A DNA stretch of 64,000 nt from positions 148,542-212,541 of the forward strand of contig NZ_KE384332.1 of assembly GCF_000425225.1 (NCBI RefSeq), read 5' to 3'. This DNA comes from Pontibacillus marinus BH030004 = DSM 16465 (lineage in GTDB: Bacteria; Bacillota; Bacilli; Bacillales; BH030062). Position numbers and translations under genes: made by a program. Positions 47,924 to 57,242 of this stretch are shown piece after piece. The notes beneath the pieces are model-generated. The model made no database searches. It was not told the origin of the DNA and saw only the letters and a list, made by a program, of their open reading frames with translations. Numbering within the stretch: the first letter of the stretch is position 1; each line of letters starts with the position of its first letter.

Positions 47924-50122
47924 ATGAGTAAAATGCGCGTATATGAATATGCCAAAGAGAAAAACGTAACAAGTAAAGATGTTTTAACAAAGCTAGAAAG
48001 CCTAAATGTTGAAGTGTCTAATCACATGTCTACCATCACAGAAGATACAAAAAAACGTTTAGATGAAATGTTCAGCGGAAAGAAGAGTGAAGGCAATCAA
48101 CAAAAGCCTGCTCAAAAAGAACAGAAAAAAGAAAAACAACAAGGCAATCAGCAAAAGCCTCAAAACCAACAAAATCAATCTGCTCAAGGGCAGAAGAAAA
48201 GAGATCAAAACCAAAACCAGTCTATGAATAATTCAAATAAACAGCAAAATCAAAAACCAAACAACAAAAAGAAACACAATAATAACAACAAGCGCCACAA
48301 CAATAACAGAAACAACCAAGGAAGAAACCAAGGTGGAAAGCAACAAAAACAGCGCCCACAAATGAAACTTCCTGAAAAGATTACGTACACAGGTAGTCTA
48401 ACGGTTGCAGAGTTAGCTGAGAAGCTTCACAAAGACTCTTCCGAAATTATTAAGAAGTTAATGTTCCTTGGTGTTATGGCTACGAAGAACCAAGATCTTG
48501 AGCCTGAATCCATTGAATTAATTTGTGATGAGTTTGGCGTTGAAGCTGAAGAAGAAGTCATCGTTGATGAGACAGATTTTGAAAACTACATTCAAGATGA
48601 CGATCCAGCTGATTTAGTTGAGCGTCCTTCAGTTGTTACCATTATGGGTCACGTTGACCATGGTAAAACAACACTTCTTGACTCTATTCGTAAAACAAAA
48701 GTAACTGCAGGAGAAGCTGGTGGTATCACACAGCATATCGGTGCTTACCAAGTTGAAGAAAACGATAAGAAAATTACATTCCTTGATACACCAGGTCACG
48801 CTGCTTTCACAAGCATGCGTTCTCGCGGAGCACAGGTAACAGATATCGCTATTCTTGTTGTTGCAGCAGATGATGGTGTAATGCCTCAGACAAAAGAAGC
48901 GATTAATCACGCCCAAGCGGCTGAAGTACCAATTATTGTTGCTGTAAACAAGATGGATAAAGAAGGCGCAAACCCTGACCGTGTTAAGCAGGAATTAATG
49001 GAATACAACCTTGTTCCAGAAGAATTCGGTGGAGATACAATCTTTGTTCACCTTTCTGCTGTGAATGGAGAAGGTATCGATGATCTACTAGAAATGATCG
49101 TTCTTGTTTCGGAAGTAGAAGAGCTTAAAGCGAATCCAGATCGCTTAGCTATGGGTACAGTTATCGAAGCTGAACTTGATAAAGGCCGCGGTTCCGTTGC
49201 TACCCTTCTTGTTCAAAATGGAACATTAAATGTAGGAGATCCTATCGTTGTAGGTAATACATTCGGACGTGTTCGTGCCATGGTTAATGACCTTGGTAAA
49301 CGTGTTAAAACAGCAGCACCTTCTACGCCTGTTGAAATCACAGGGTTGAGTGATGTACCTAAAGCCGGCGATCGATTCATTGCATTCGAGGATGAGAAGA
49401 AAGCTCGTTCTGTAGGTGAAGCAAGACAACAGCAACAAATCGAGGAACAACGTGGTGAGAAAGCAAAAGTTAGCTTGGATGACCTGTTTGAACAAATCAA
49501 GCAAGGTGATATGAAAGAGATCAACATCATTATTAAAGCTGACGTACAAGGTTCTGCAGAAGCTCTTGCATCTTCACTTCAACAAATCGAAGTAGAAGGC
49601 GTGAAAGTTAAGATAATCCACACTGGTGTTGGTGCGATTACAGAATCCGATATTATTCTTGCATCTGCTTCTAACGCAATTGTAGTTGGATTTAATGTAC
49701 GTCCAGATGCTAACGCGAAGAAGACTGCTGAAACTGAAAATGTTGATATTCGTCTTCACCGCATCATCTACAAAGTTATGGAAGAAATCGAAGCTGCAAT
49801 GAAAGGTCTTCTTGATCCTACTTTTGAAGAGAAGATTATTGGGCAAGCTGAAGTACGTGAAACATTTAAAGTGTCTAAGATCGGAACTATTGCAGGAAGC
49901 TATGTTACTGAAGGTAAAATCACACGTAATTCTGGCGTGCGTTTAATCCGTGACGGTATTGTTCAGTTCGAAGGTGAAATTGACACCTTAAAACGTTATA
50001 AAGACGATGCTAAACAAGTGGATAAAGGCTATGAGTGTGGTATTACAATCAAGAACTTTAACGACATTAAAGAAGGCGACATTATCGAAGCCTTCGTAAT
50101 GGAAGAAGTTCAACCAGTATGA
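47924..50122 (+). CDS. infB: Translation initiation factor IF-2
   Basis: IF-2 delivers initiator tRNA to the 30S subunit. ATG 47924 follows CGGGGGTGAA, giving 732 residues; an in-frame extension from 47867 overlaps ylxQ and is rejected. An N-terminal IF2_N domain ([18 protein letters not shown]) is followed by a Gln/Asn/Lys-rich linker. The G domain has GHVDHGKTT near residue 243, DTPGHAAF and NKMDK. Domains II, III and IV follow. Confidence 0.98.
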   Translation: MSKMRVYEYAKEKNVTSKDVLTKLESLNVEVSNHMSTITEDTKKRLDEMFSGKKSEGNQQKPAQKEQKKEKQQGNQQKPQNQQNQSAQGQKKRDQNQNQSMNNSNKQQNQKPNNKKKHNNNNKRHNNNRNNQGRNQGGKQQKQRPQMKLPEKITYTGSLTVAELAEKLHKDSSEIIKKLMFLGVMATKNQDLEPESIELICDEFGVEAEEEVIVDETDFENYIQDDDPADLVERPSVVTIMGHVDHGKTTLLDSIRKTKVTAGEAGGITQHIGAYQVEENDKKITFLDTPGHAAFTSMRSRGAQVTDIAILVVAADDGVMPQTKEAINHAQAAEVPIIVAVNKMDKEGANPDRVKQELMEYNLVPEEFGGDTIFVHLSAVNGEGIDDLLEMIVLVSEVEELKANPDRLAMGTVIEAELDKGRGSVATLLVQNGTLNVGDPIVVGNTFGRVRAMVNDLGKRVKTAAPSTPVEITGLSDVPKAGDRFIAFEDEKKARSVGEARQQQQIEEQRGEKAKVSLDDLFEQIKQGDMKEINIIIKADVQGSAEALASSLQQIEVEGVKVKIIHTGVGAITESDIILASASNAIVVGFNVRPDANAKKTAETENVDIRLHRIIYKVMEEIEAAMKGLLDPTFEEKIIGQAEVRETFKVSKIGTIAGSYVTEGKITRNSGVRLIRDGIVQFEGEIDTLKRYKDDAKQVDKGYECGITIKNFNDIKEGDIIEAFVMEEVQPV

Positions 50123-50397
50123 TCGCTTCCCTTGAGGTAGAATGCTTTATATATGAAGCACATTCCTTAAAAGAAAAGCGTTCTGTTATTAAACGAATTA
50201 TTACCAGAGCTCATAATGAGTACAATGTTGCTGTCAGTGAATTGGATTACCAAAATCTCTGGCAGCGTACATTGCTTGGTTTTGTAACAATTTCGTCTGA
50301 CAAAGTTCAAGCTGAGAAAGAGTTAAATCGCGTCATCGCTCTAATTGACTCTTTTCCTGAAATTGAACGAACGACTACAGACGTGATATGGTTATAG
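50119..50397 (+). CDS. ylxP: DUF503-family protein YlxP
   Basis: YlxP is a small conserved protein of the infB-rbfA operon with a ferredoxin-like fold; its function is not well defined, though ribosome assembly is suspected from context. The 92-residue product shows [22 protein letters not shown], with [19 protein letters not shown] following. ATG 50119 overlaps the infB stop (ATGA). Confidence 0.93.
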   Translation: MIASLEVECFIYEAHSLKEKRSVIKRIITRAHNEYNVAVSELDYQNLWQRTLLGFVTISSDKVQAEKELNRVIALIDSFPEIERTTTDVIWL

Positions 50398-50476
50398 AAA
50401 CCTTCGATAAGATCCTTGATTGGGTTCTTAGAACAACTATGTATTGCAGTCTCTCCTTTCAAAGAGGTGAATGAAC

Positions 50477-50833
50477 ATGAGCGATTTAAGAGCAAATCGT
50501 GTTGGTGAACAAATGAAAAAAGAATTAGGGGATATTATTGGAAAGAAAATTAAAGATCCCCGTATTGGCTTTGTAACGGTTACAGAAGTAAAAGTTACAG
50601 GAGACCTTCAACAAGCTAAAGTGTATATCTCTGTTTTAGGTAATGATAAACAAAAACAAGATACATTAGTTGGCTTAGCTAAAGCAAAAGGGTTTATCCG
50701 TTCTGAGATCGGAAAACGAATCCGTCTCCGTAAAACGCCAGAAATCACATTTGAGTTTGATGAAGCGATTGAGTACGGAAATCGTATCGAATCCATTCTT
50801 CAAGATCTCAATGATACTTCAGATGAAGACTAG
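50477..50833 (+). CDS. rbfA: Ribosome-binding factor A
   Basis: RbfA is a cold-shock-related 30S maturation factor acting near the 16S 5' end. ATG 50477 is 7 bp from AAAGAGGTGA, giving 118 residues; the in-frame ATG 50471 is too close to that site. The KH-like core has [20 protein letters not shown] and [13 protein letters not shown]. An acidic tail ends the protein and a terminator follows. Confidence 0.96.
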   Translation: MSDLRANRVGEQMKKELGDIIGKKIKDPRIGFVTVTEVKVTGDLQQAKVYISVLGNDKQKQDTLVGLAKAKGFIRSEIGKRIRLRKTPEITFEFDEAIEYGNRIESILQDLNDTSDED

Positions 50834-50836
50834 TGG

Positions 50837-50873
50837 AAAAGGATAGACTCTTACGGTAGTCTATCCTTTTTAT
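50837..50873 (+). terminator. Terminator after rbfA
   Basis: AAAAGGATAGAC and GTCTATCCTTTT form a perfect 12-bp stem with a 10-nt loop; the A/T ends make a T run on the 3' side. Confidence 0.9.
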
Positions 50874-50942
50874 TAGTAAAAAGATTACATACGCTTTATA
50901 AAAGTATGAAATAGTGCCAACAAGGAAATGGAAGTGAGCGTT

Positions 50943-51857
50943 ATGGATGGAATCCTGCCATTATGGAAGCCAGTTGGTATGACATCACATGATTGTGTCA
51001 ACAAAATGCGTAAAATACTAGGTACAAAAAAGGTTGGTCACACCGGTACACTTGACCCTGAGGTAGCTGGAATGTTGCCAATGTGTATTGGCATGGGAAC
51101 AAAGATAGCACAGTACGTGACTGAATCTAAGAAGGTATATGAAGCAGAAGTGAAGCTTGGATATGCTACCGAAACCGAAGATGCTGAAGGTGCAATCATT
51201 GACCAAAAATCAGTATCATCACCAATAGCACGTGAGGAACTAGAAAAAGTCCTTGAATCTTTTGTAGGTACAATCACACAAGTGCCTCCCATGTATTCTG
51301 CTGTTAGAGTAGAAGGGAAACGCTTGTATGAGTATGCAAGAGAAGGTTTAGAAGTGGAACGTCCTCAAAGAACGGTAACGATATATGATATTTCGCTTCT
51401 ATCAGATGAAGTCACGTATGATGAAGATGGTGCTGCTACATTTAATATAAGTATTACATGTTCAAAAGGTACCTATATTCGGACGCTGTGTGTAGATATT
51501 GGAAAAGCGCTTGGGTACCCGGCTCACATGTCACATCTTGTAAGAACGGCTTCAGGATCTTTTGAAAAAGAAGAAGGCATCACATTTGAACAAATAGAGA
51601 CAGCAATGGATGAAGGACGGATTGAAGAATACTTACAGCCTATGGAGCGAGGGGTTCGACATTTAGACCGTCTTTATGTTAAACAAGAAGAAGAAGATCA
51701 AGTGTACCATGGTACATTATTTTCTAAACCGAAAGAAATGCCAACAACAAATCCATTTAGTATGATTAGCCAACATGGTAAATTACTTGCAATCTATCAA
51801 ATTCACCCAGACAAGCCCCATTTAATTAAGCCTGTACGGGTGTTCCAATATGACTAG
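50943..51857 (+). CDS. truB: tRNA pseudouridine(55) synthase TruB
   Basis: TruB converts U55 in the T loop of tRNAs to pseudouridine and acts as a tRNA chaperone. The start is ATG 50943 (304 residues). The catalytic Asp is D38 in HTGTLDPEVAG. Further motifs are YEAEVKLGYATETEDAEG and CSKGTYIRTLCVDIGKALG. The C-terminal PUA-like part is present. ribF follows after a short spacer. Confidence 0.97.
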   Translation: MDGILPLWKPVGMTSHDCVNKMRKILGTKKVGHTGTLDPEVAGMLPMCIGMGTKIAQYVTESKKVYEAEVKLGYATETEDAEGAIIDQKSVSSPIAREELEKVLESFVGTITQVPPMYSAVRVEGKRLYEYAREGLEVERPQRTVTIYDISLLSDEVTYDEDGAATFNISITCSKGTYIRTLCVDIGKALGYPAHMSHLVRTASGSFEKEEGITFEQIETAMDEGRIEEYLQPMERGVRHLDRLYVKQEEEDQVYHGTLFSKPKEMPTTNPFSMISQHGKLLAIYQIHPDKPHLIKPVRVFQYD

Positions 51858-51883
51858 TCGTGAACGGAAAAGGGTGTAAAGCA

Positions 51884-52825
51884 ATGGAGATTATTCATCT
51901 TCAATATCCCCATTCATTTCAGAAAGAATCCTTGCCTGAAACAGTTTTGGCAATTGGATATTTTGATGGGGTTCATTATGGTCATCAAGAAGTTATCAAA
52001 AAAGCAAAAACAATCGCAGAGGAACAAGGGCGTGAAAGTGCAGTGATGACATTTCATCCACACCCCTCTGTTGTATTAAAGAAACAAACACAACATGTTG
52101 AATACATTACACCGATCGATGAAAAGATGAAGATTTTAAATGATATCGGGATGGATCGAGTCTACTTAGTAGAATTCAATACAGATCTAGCAGCATTATT
52201 ACCGCAAGAGTTTGTCGATCATTTCCTAATCGGATTAAATGTAAAACATGTAGTAGCTGGTTTCGATTTCTCATATGGACACAAGGGAAGAGGAACGATG
52301 GAAACTATTCCATCTCATTCGCGAGATGAATTTTCTTCAACTGTTGTGGACAAAGTGACGCAGGATGGAACGAAAATCAGTTCAACACTCATTAGAGAGA
52401 AAATTCAAGAAGGATCTGTTCAAGATATTCAAACATTGTTAGGGCGACCTTATGCTATTGTAGGAGAAGTCATTCAAGGTGATCAGCGTGGAAGGACAAT
52501 TGGATTTCCTACTGCAAACATAAAACCATCCGATGATTTCTTGTTACCGAAAGTAGGCGTCTATGCCGTTAAAGTTTATCATGGAGATCAATTGTACCAT
52601 GGTATGGCGAATGTTGGATTTAAACCTACTTTTGAAGGTGAAGCAGAGAAGCCAACTATAGAAGTGAATATTTTTGATTATAATGGAGACTTATATGGGG
52701 AAGAATTACGAATAGAGTGGTGCACTCGAATTCGTGAAGAAACAAAATTCAATGGTGTTGACCAATTAATTGATCAATTGCATGAAGATGAAAGACAAAT
52801 TCGTGAATTTTTTGGTATCAATTAA
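51884..52825 (+). CDS. ribF: Bifunctional riboflavin kinase/FAD synthetase
   Basis: RibF (RibC in B. subtilis) makes FMN and FAD. ATG 51884 follows AAAAGGGTG and gives 313 residues. The N-terminal nucleotidyltransferase has AIGYFDGVHYGHQEVI near residues 23-38 and FDFSYGHKGRGT. The C-terminal flavokinase has GRTIGFPTANIKP and ANVGFKPTFEG. The gene lies in the usual truB-ribF-rpsO order. No FMN riboswitch is visible upstream. Confidence 0.97.
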   Translation: MEIIHLQYPHSFQKESLPETVLAIGYFDGVHYGHQEVIKKAKTIAEEQGRESAVMTFHPHPSVVLKKQTQHVEYITPIDEKMKILNDIGMDRVYLVEFNTDLAALLPQEFVDHFLIGLNVKHVVAGFDFSYGHKGRGTMETIPSHSRDEFSSTVVDKVTQDGTKISSTLIREKIQEGSVQDIQTLLGRPYAIVGEVIQGDQRGRTIGFPTANIKPSDDFLLPKVGVYAVKVYHGDQLYHGMANVGFKPTFEGEAEKPTIEVNIFDYNGDLYGEELRIEWCTRIREETKFNGVDQLIDQLHEDERQIREFFGIN

Positions 52826-52834
52826 GTAAACCCC

Positions 52835-52864
52835 TTGCATTTTTCCTTAAAAACATGTACCCTT
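52835..52864 (+). promoter_or_regulatory. Probable rpsO promoter
   Basis: TTGCAT (52835-52840) and TACCCT (52859-52864) have an 18-bp spacer, ten bases after the ribF stop. Confidence 0.5.
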
Positions 52865-52884
52865 ATATCCGTATGACATTAACC

Positions 52885-52921
52885 GTCGCTTGGCAAAGCG
52901 AAGACACCGACGCTTGCTAGG
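52885..52921 (+). promoter_or_regulatory. Hairpin-containing rpsO leader, candidate S15 site
   Basis: TCGCTT and AAGCGA form a stem with a GGCA-type loop, and a flanking CGTCG/CGACG pair can extend the fold. It lies about 40-70 nt before the rpsO start. S15 represses its own mRNA through leader structures in several bacteria, including Geobacillus; that this leader does so is an inference. Confidence 0.45.
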
Positions 52922-52957
52922 GGATTGGGGATGAAAAAGAAATAGGAGGTGAATAGG

Positions 52958-53227
52958 ATGGCTATCACACAGGAACGTAAAAATGCACTCATCAATGAGT
53001 ACAAGACACACGAAAACGACACTGGTTCTCCAGAGGTTCAAATCGCTGTCCTTACTGAACAGATTACTAATCTGAATGAGCATTTACGTACGCATAAGCA
53101 AGACCACCATTCTCGTCGTGGTCTACTAAAAATGGTAGGTAAACGTCGTAACCTTTTAAATTATTTACGTAATAACGATGTAACTCGTTACCGTAATCTA
53201 ATTAAAAGACTTGGCTTACGTCGTTAA
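52958..53227 (+). CDS. rpsO: 30S ribosomal protein S15
   Basis: S15 binds the central domain of 16S rRNA and forms an intersubunit bridge. The start is ATG 52958 behind TAGGAGGTGA, giving exactly 89 residues, the usual length. The motifs [19 protein letters not shown] and [20 protein letters not shown] are intact. A terminator separates it from pnp. Confidence 0.98.
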   Translation: MAITQERKNALINEYKTHENDTGSPEVQIAVLTEQITNLNEHLRTHKQDHHSRRGLLKMVGKRRNLLNYLRNNDVTRYRNLIKRLGLRR

Positions 53228-53232
53228 TGGTA

Positions 53233-53259
53233 AAAGCGGGAGGTATTCCCGCTTTTTCT
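53233..53259 (+). terminator. Terminator after rpsO
   Basis: AAAGCGGGA and TCCCGCTTT form a perfect stem with a short loop and run into TTTTT. Confidence 0.9.
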
Positions 53260-53275
53260 ATAGCCAAAAATAGTA

Positions 53276-53293
53276 CATAAGAGCGATCTTATG
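53276..53293 (+). other. Short hairpin in the pnp leader
   Basis: CATAAGA and TCTTATG form a perfect 7-bp stem with a GCGA loop about 50 nt before pnp. In enterobacteria a leader hairpin mediates PNPase autocontrol; whether this one does is unknown. Confidence 0.4.
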
Positions 53294-53344
53294 AACGCAT
53301 AACATAATTGTAAAGAACTTTTACTGAGAGGAGTACAACGACAA

Positions 53345-55471
53345 ATGGCAGAAGAAAATAAAACATTCTCCATTAATATAGCGGGCCGTACCCTACACGT
53401 AGACACAGGCGAATTAGCTAAACAAGCAAATGGCGCTTGTATGATCCGCTATGGAGATACATCTGTATTATCTACAGCGACGGCATCTAAAGAACCAAAA
53501 GACTTACCGTTCTTCCCACTAACTGTAAACTATGAAGAACGTTTGTATGCAGTCGGAAAAATCCCAGGAGGTTTCATTAAACGTGAAGGACGTCCGAGTG
53601 AAAAAGCTGTTCTAGCTTCTCGCTTAATTGACCGTCCTATTCGTCCAATGTTCCCGGATGGCTTCCGTAACGAAGTACAAGTTATTAGTACTGTAATGAG
53701 TGTAGATCAGGATTGCTCTACAGAAATGGCAGCTATGCTAGGTTCTTCATTAGCTCTTACAATTTCAGACATTCCTTTCAATGGACCTATTGCAGGTGTA
53801 ATTGTTGGACGTGTTGATGGAGAATTTATCATTAACCCAACGATTGAACAGCAATCCCAAAGTGATATTGAATTAACAGTTGCAGGTAACAAGGATGCTG
53901 TCAACATGGTTGAAGCAGGAGCGGACGAAGTACCTGAAGATGTGATGCTTGAAGCAATCATGTTTGGACATGAAGAAATCAAGCGCTTGGTTGAATTCCA
54001 AGAGGAAGTTGCAGCACAGGTTGCTAAAGAAAAAATCGAAGTGCCACTTTTCCAACCGGAACAGGATCTTACTGCTGAAGTAGAAGGTAAAGCTAAAGAA
54101 GCTTTAGTGAAAGCTATTCAGACAGAAGAAAAGCATGCACGTGATGAAGCGATCTCAGAAGTGAAAGATGAGGTTGTCTCTTCTTATGAAGAAGCTGAGG
54201 CTGATAGTGATAAAATTGCTAAAGTTAAAGCGATTCTAGACAAAATTGTTAAAGAAGAAGTTCGTCGTTTAATTACCAAAGAGAAGGTGCGTCCAGATGG
54301 TCGTAAACCAGATGAAATTCGTTCACTTTCTTCTCGCATTGGTGTATTACCGCGTACACACGGTTCAGGTCTGTTTACACGTGGACAAACACAAGCATTA
54401 TCTGTATGTACACTAGGTGCTCTAGGAGACGTTCAAATATTAGATGGATTAGATTTAGAAGAATCTAAGCGTTTTATGCACCATTATAACTTCCCACAGT
54501 TTAGTGTTGGGGAAACAGGTCCAATTCGTGGCCCAGGACGTCGTGAAATCGGTCATGGTGCATTAGGAGAACGTGCTCTAGAAAAAGTTATTCCATCTGA
54601 ACAGGATTTCCCTTATACAATTCGCCTTGTATCTGAGGTATTAGAATCCAATGGTTCTACATCTCAAGCAAGTATTTGTGCAAGTACATTAGCAATGATG
54701 GATGCAGGTGTTCCAATTAAAGCACCAGTTGCTGGTATTGCCATGGGTCTTGTTAAGTCTGGGGATGACTATACAGTTCTTACAGATATTCAGGGGATGG
54801 AAGACTTCCTTGGAGACATGGACTTTAAAGTAGCAGGTACAGATAAAGGTGTAACTGCTTTACAAATGGATATTAAAATTGAAGGGTTATCTCGTGAAAT
54901 CTTAGAAGAAGCCCTTACACAAGCTCAAAAAGGCCGTATGGATATTCTTAATCATATGACAGAAACGATTTCTCAGCCACGTGAAGAACTTTCTGAATAT
55001 GCTCCTAAGATCATGAAGATGGCAATCAATCCTGATAAAATTCGTGACGTTATTGGTCCAAGTGGTAAACAGATCAATAAAATCATTGAAGAAACAGGCG
55101 TTAAGATTGATATTGAACAAGATGGTACAGTCTTTATTTCTTCTAGTGATGCAGATGCAAACGCAAATGCGAAGAAGATTATCGAAGACCTTGTGCGTGA
55201 GGTAGAAGCTGGTCAAATGTATATGGGTACAGTAAAACGTATCGAGAAGTTCGGTGCATTTGTTGAATTGTTCCCTGGTAAAGATGGCCTTGTACACATC
55301 TCACAAATTGCAGAGGAGCGCATTGAAAAAGTTAGCGATGTTCTTGAAATTGGCGATGAAATCCTAGTTAAGGTAAAAGAAATCGACAACCAAGGCCGCG
55401 TTAACCTATCTCGCAAAGACGCTCTACGCGAACAAGAGCAAGAGAAAAAAGAAGAAGCATCGAATAACTAA
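53345..55471 (+). CDS. pnp: Polyribonucleotide nucleotidyltransferase (PNPase)
   Basis: PNPase is the main 3'-5' phosphorolytic RNA-decay enzyme in Bacillus. The 708-residue protein has two RNase PH-like domains, an all-helical linker, a KH domain near 555-615 ([21 protein letters not shown]) and an S1 domain near 622-692 ([21 protein letters not shown]). The active-site region [17 protein letters not shown] is present. A strong terminator follows. Confidence 0.98.
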   Translation: MAEENKTFSINIAGRTLHVDTGELAKQANGACMIRYGDTSVLSTATASKEPKDLPFFPLTVNYEERLYAVGKIPGGFIKREGRPSEKAVLASRLIDRPIRPMFPDGFRNEVQVISTVMSVDQDCSTEMAAMLGSSLALTISDIPFNGPIAGVIVGRVDGEFIINPTIEQQSQSDIELTVAGNKDAVNMVEAGADEVPEDVMLEAIMFGHEEIKRLVEFQEEVAAQVAKEKIEVPLFQPEQDLTAEVEGKAKEALVKAIQTEEKHARDEAISEVKDEVVSSYEEAEADSDKIAKVKAILDKIVKEEVRRLITKEKVRPDGRKPDEIRSLSSRIGVLPRTHGSGLFTRGQTQALSVCTLGALGDVQILDGLDLEESKRFMHHYNFPQFSVGETGPIRGPGRREIGHGALGERALEKVIPSEQDFPYTIRLVSEVLESNGSTSQASICASTLAMMDAGVPIKAPVAGIAMGLVKSGDDYTVLTDIQGMEDFLGDMDFKVAGTDKGVTALQMDIKIEGLSREILEEALTQAQKGRMDILNHMTETISQPREELSEYAPKIMKMAINPDKIRDVIGPSGKQINKIIEETGVKIDIEQDGTVFISSSDADANANAKKIIEDLVREVEAGQMYMGTVKRIEKFGAFVELFPGKDGLVHISQIAEERIEKVSDVLEIGDEILVKVKEIDNQGRVNLSRKDALREQEQEKKEEASNN

Positions 55472-55476
55472 TATCA

Positions 55477-55508
55477 AAAGAAGCTGGCTATCCAGTTTCT
55501 TTTTTTAT
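55477..55508 (+). terminator. Terminator after pnp
   Basis: A stem of AGAAGCTGG with CCAGTTTCT (one mismatch or wobble) and a CTAT loop is followed by seven T. Confidence 0.88.
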
Positions 55509-55580
55509 GTATAATATTGATGTTTCTACATGTCAAAGAAATAAAAACAACGATACATAATCGGAAGTTTATTCAGTATT

Positions 55581-55784
55581 ATGGCAGTAATGTTGAAGAC
55601 TTGAAACTGAGAGGAGTCCGTTGCTGTTGAGTAGTTTGTTGCGGTCAGTGAAACGGCAAGCCTGTTGTGGAAGACAAGCCGAGCCTCCTCATACGCTACG
55701 CTCCTTGCGGGGTCTCGTCTTGCCTTTGTTACCACGACAGTTTGCCGTTTCCTTCCCTACACGCGATTATGAAGACTAACGGAC
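55581..55784 (+). repeat. Palindromic repeat element R1
   Basis: The palindrome spans 55616-55784 (169 nt). Outer tips are GTCCGTT (55616-55622) and AACGGAC (55778-55784). Inner arms are AAACGGCAA (55651-55659) with TTGCCGTTT (55742-55750), and CTGTTGTGG (55662-55670) with CCACGACAG (55732-55740, one G-T pair). The central 42 nt (55678-55719) recur inverted in R2. Bases 55581-55670 recur at the window end, 87 of 90 identical. No coding, transposase or RNA-gene signal was found. It is GC-richer than its surroundings. Confidence 0.85.
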
Positions 55785-55905
55785 CATAATTTGGATTTTC
55801 TCACCTCATATGGATTGGTGATCGTATTCAGAGAAGTTGCTCAGACCCTTGTCACGATAGGATTATACTACCTGGAGTCAGAACATCCTCTCCCAGAACT
55901 ACGGC
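55785..55905. other. Unique spacer between repeats R1 and R2
   Basis: These 121 bp show no ORF, promoter or repeat that I can support. They separate two oppositely oriented palindromes. Confidence 0.5.
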
Positions 55906-56077
55906 GGTTCCGTTAGTCACCATTCGGCAAAGGTGGGCTGTGGAACGGGTTGACTCCAGCGGAAGAACGGAGTGACGAGACCCCGCAGAGAGCTTGCGAA
56001 TGAGGAGGCTCGGCGCTTCGTCCGCAGGAAACCAACCCCCCCCACAGCCCGCCGATCTCCACAAAAGCAACGGAACC
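55906..56077 (-). repeat. Palindromic repeat element R2, opposite orientation to R1
   Basis: Outer tips are GGTTCCGTT (55906-55914) and AACGGAACC (56069-56077). Inner arms are GGGCTGTGG (55935-55943) and CCACAGCCC (56042-56050), both perfect. The core at 55974-56014 is the reverse complement of the R1 core with a few changes, sharing GAGACCCCGC and GAGGAGGCTCGGC. It looks like a second, diverged member of the same family. A similar core is, from memory, common in Bacillaceae intergenic DNA. Confidence 0.8.
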
Positions 56078-56250
56078 ATACGCACTTTATCTCGAAACCA
56101 AGTCTTCAAGATAAGGGGGCTTTAACGGAATAATATCTTAAGTTTGAAAGACATAACTCCTAACAATGCTGTTACTCTTCATACGCCTTAGAAATGTGTT
56201 CTACCTTGTCCTTCTCCATCATAGGTTTGGGGTAAGGAGGGATGAGTGTA

Positions 56251-57231
56251 ATGCGGCGGATTATGCCTTTTATTGTTTTTATTGGAATGGTTATTGTATC
56301 TTATCAAGCTTTCGAAAACCCGTTTTCAAATGACTACATTGCTTCTATCAAAAATGTATCTGCACCTGTATCAAATGATCAGGATGAATTGTATCAGGAG
56401 ATCAAGGATAAAGCTGGAGAGTATGAAAAACCAGCAGAAGACGCAGTTTTGCATAAAGTGTGGAAAAAGATACCTGGTCTGAACGGGGTTAAAGTAAATG
56501 TAGAAAAATCTTATAAAAAAATGAAAAAGCAAGGCGAATTTAATGAGGACTTTTTGGTTTTTGAACAAGTCCCTCCAGAAGTCACACTAGAAGATTTACC
56601 AGCAGCACCAATATATCGTGGTCACCCTGATAAAAAGATGGTAGGGTTAAACATTAATGTATCTTGGGGGGAAGATCATATTCCAACCATTCTTAATATA
56701 TTAAAAAAACAACATGTTAAAGCCACATTTTTTATTGAAGGTAAATGGGCCAATAAACATGAAGACCTAGTTAAAATGATTGATGAGCAAGGCCATGAAA
56801 TTGGGAACCATGCTTTCAATCATCCAGATATGAAAAATCTTAGTGCAGAGGAATCACAAAAGCAAATTCAAGATACAAATAAAATACTGGAGTCTATAAC
56901 TGGTAAAAAGCCAAAATGGTTTGCTCCGCCTAGTGGTAGCTTTAATGAAGATGTCATAAAAGTAGCGGATGAGTTAGGAATGGAAACTATTCTTTGGACG
57001 GTTGATACAGTAGACTGGAAAAAACCTGCTCCGTCCGTTATGATTAATCGAGTAATGGGAAAAATCCATAATGGCGCATTTATTTTAATGCATCCGACAG
57101 ATCCTGTAGCAGAAGGATTAACCGATTTAATTTTGAAAATAAAAGAGAAAGAATATAAAATTGGTAATGTTACCACATTATTAGATGAGGAACGCAATTA
57201 TATAACATCTCAGAAACAGACAAACAAATAG
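56251..57231 (+). CDS. ylxY: YlxY-type sporulation polysaccharide deacetylase-like protein
   Basis: The 326-residue protein matches the YlxY subfamily of NodB-fold deacetylases. ATG 56251, 10 bp from TAAGGAGG, is preferred over ATG 56242. An N-terminal membrane anchor or signal (residues 2-20) is followed by a spacer and a NodB domain from about 130. Zinc-ligand motif 2 is intact (GNHAFNHP), as are FAPPSGSF and WTVDTVDW. Motif 1 reads NVSWGEDH instead of the usual TFDDGP, so the normal catalytic Asp pair is absent. Deacetylase activity is doubtful. Confidence 0.9.
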   Translation: MRRIMPFIVFIGMVIVSYQAFENPFSNDYIASIKNVSAPVSNDQDELYQEIKDKAGEYEKPAEDAVLHKVWKKIPGLNGVKVNVEKSYKKMKKQGEFNEDFLVFEQVPPEVTLEDLPAAPIYRGHPDKKMVGLNINVSWGEDHIPTILNILKKQHVKATFFIEGKWANKHEDLVKMIDEQGHEIGNHAFNHPDMKNLSAEESQKQIQDTNKILESITGKKPKWFAPPSGSFNEDVIKVADELGMETILWTVDTVDWKKPAPSVMINRVMGKIHNGAFILMHPTDPVAEGLTDLILKIKEKEYKIGNVTTLLDEERNYITSQKQTNK

Positions 57232-57242
57232 GAGGATGTAGC

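Noticed and set aside
55526..55735. Minus-strand ORF of about 69 codons over repeat R1
   Set aside because: It reads through the palindromic arms, has no ribosome site and no recognisable family; the palindrome explains the open frame.
55852..56109. Minus-strand ORF of about 85 codons over repeat R2
   Set aside because: It lies wholly on the second palindrome and its flank, with odd Trp/Gly/Ser composition and no start signal.
56161..56230. Sigma-E promoter for ylxY at CATACG (56180-56185)
   Set aside because: The -10 is only a partial match and no ATATT-like -35 lies 13-15 bp upstream.
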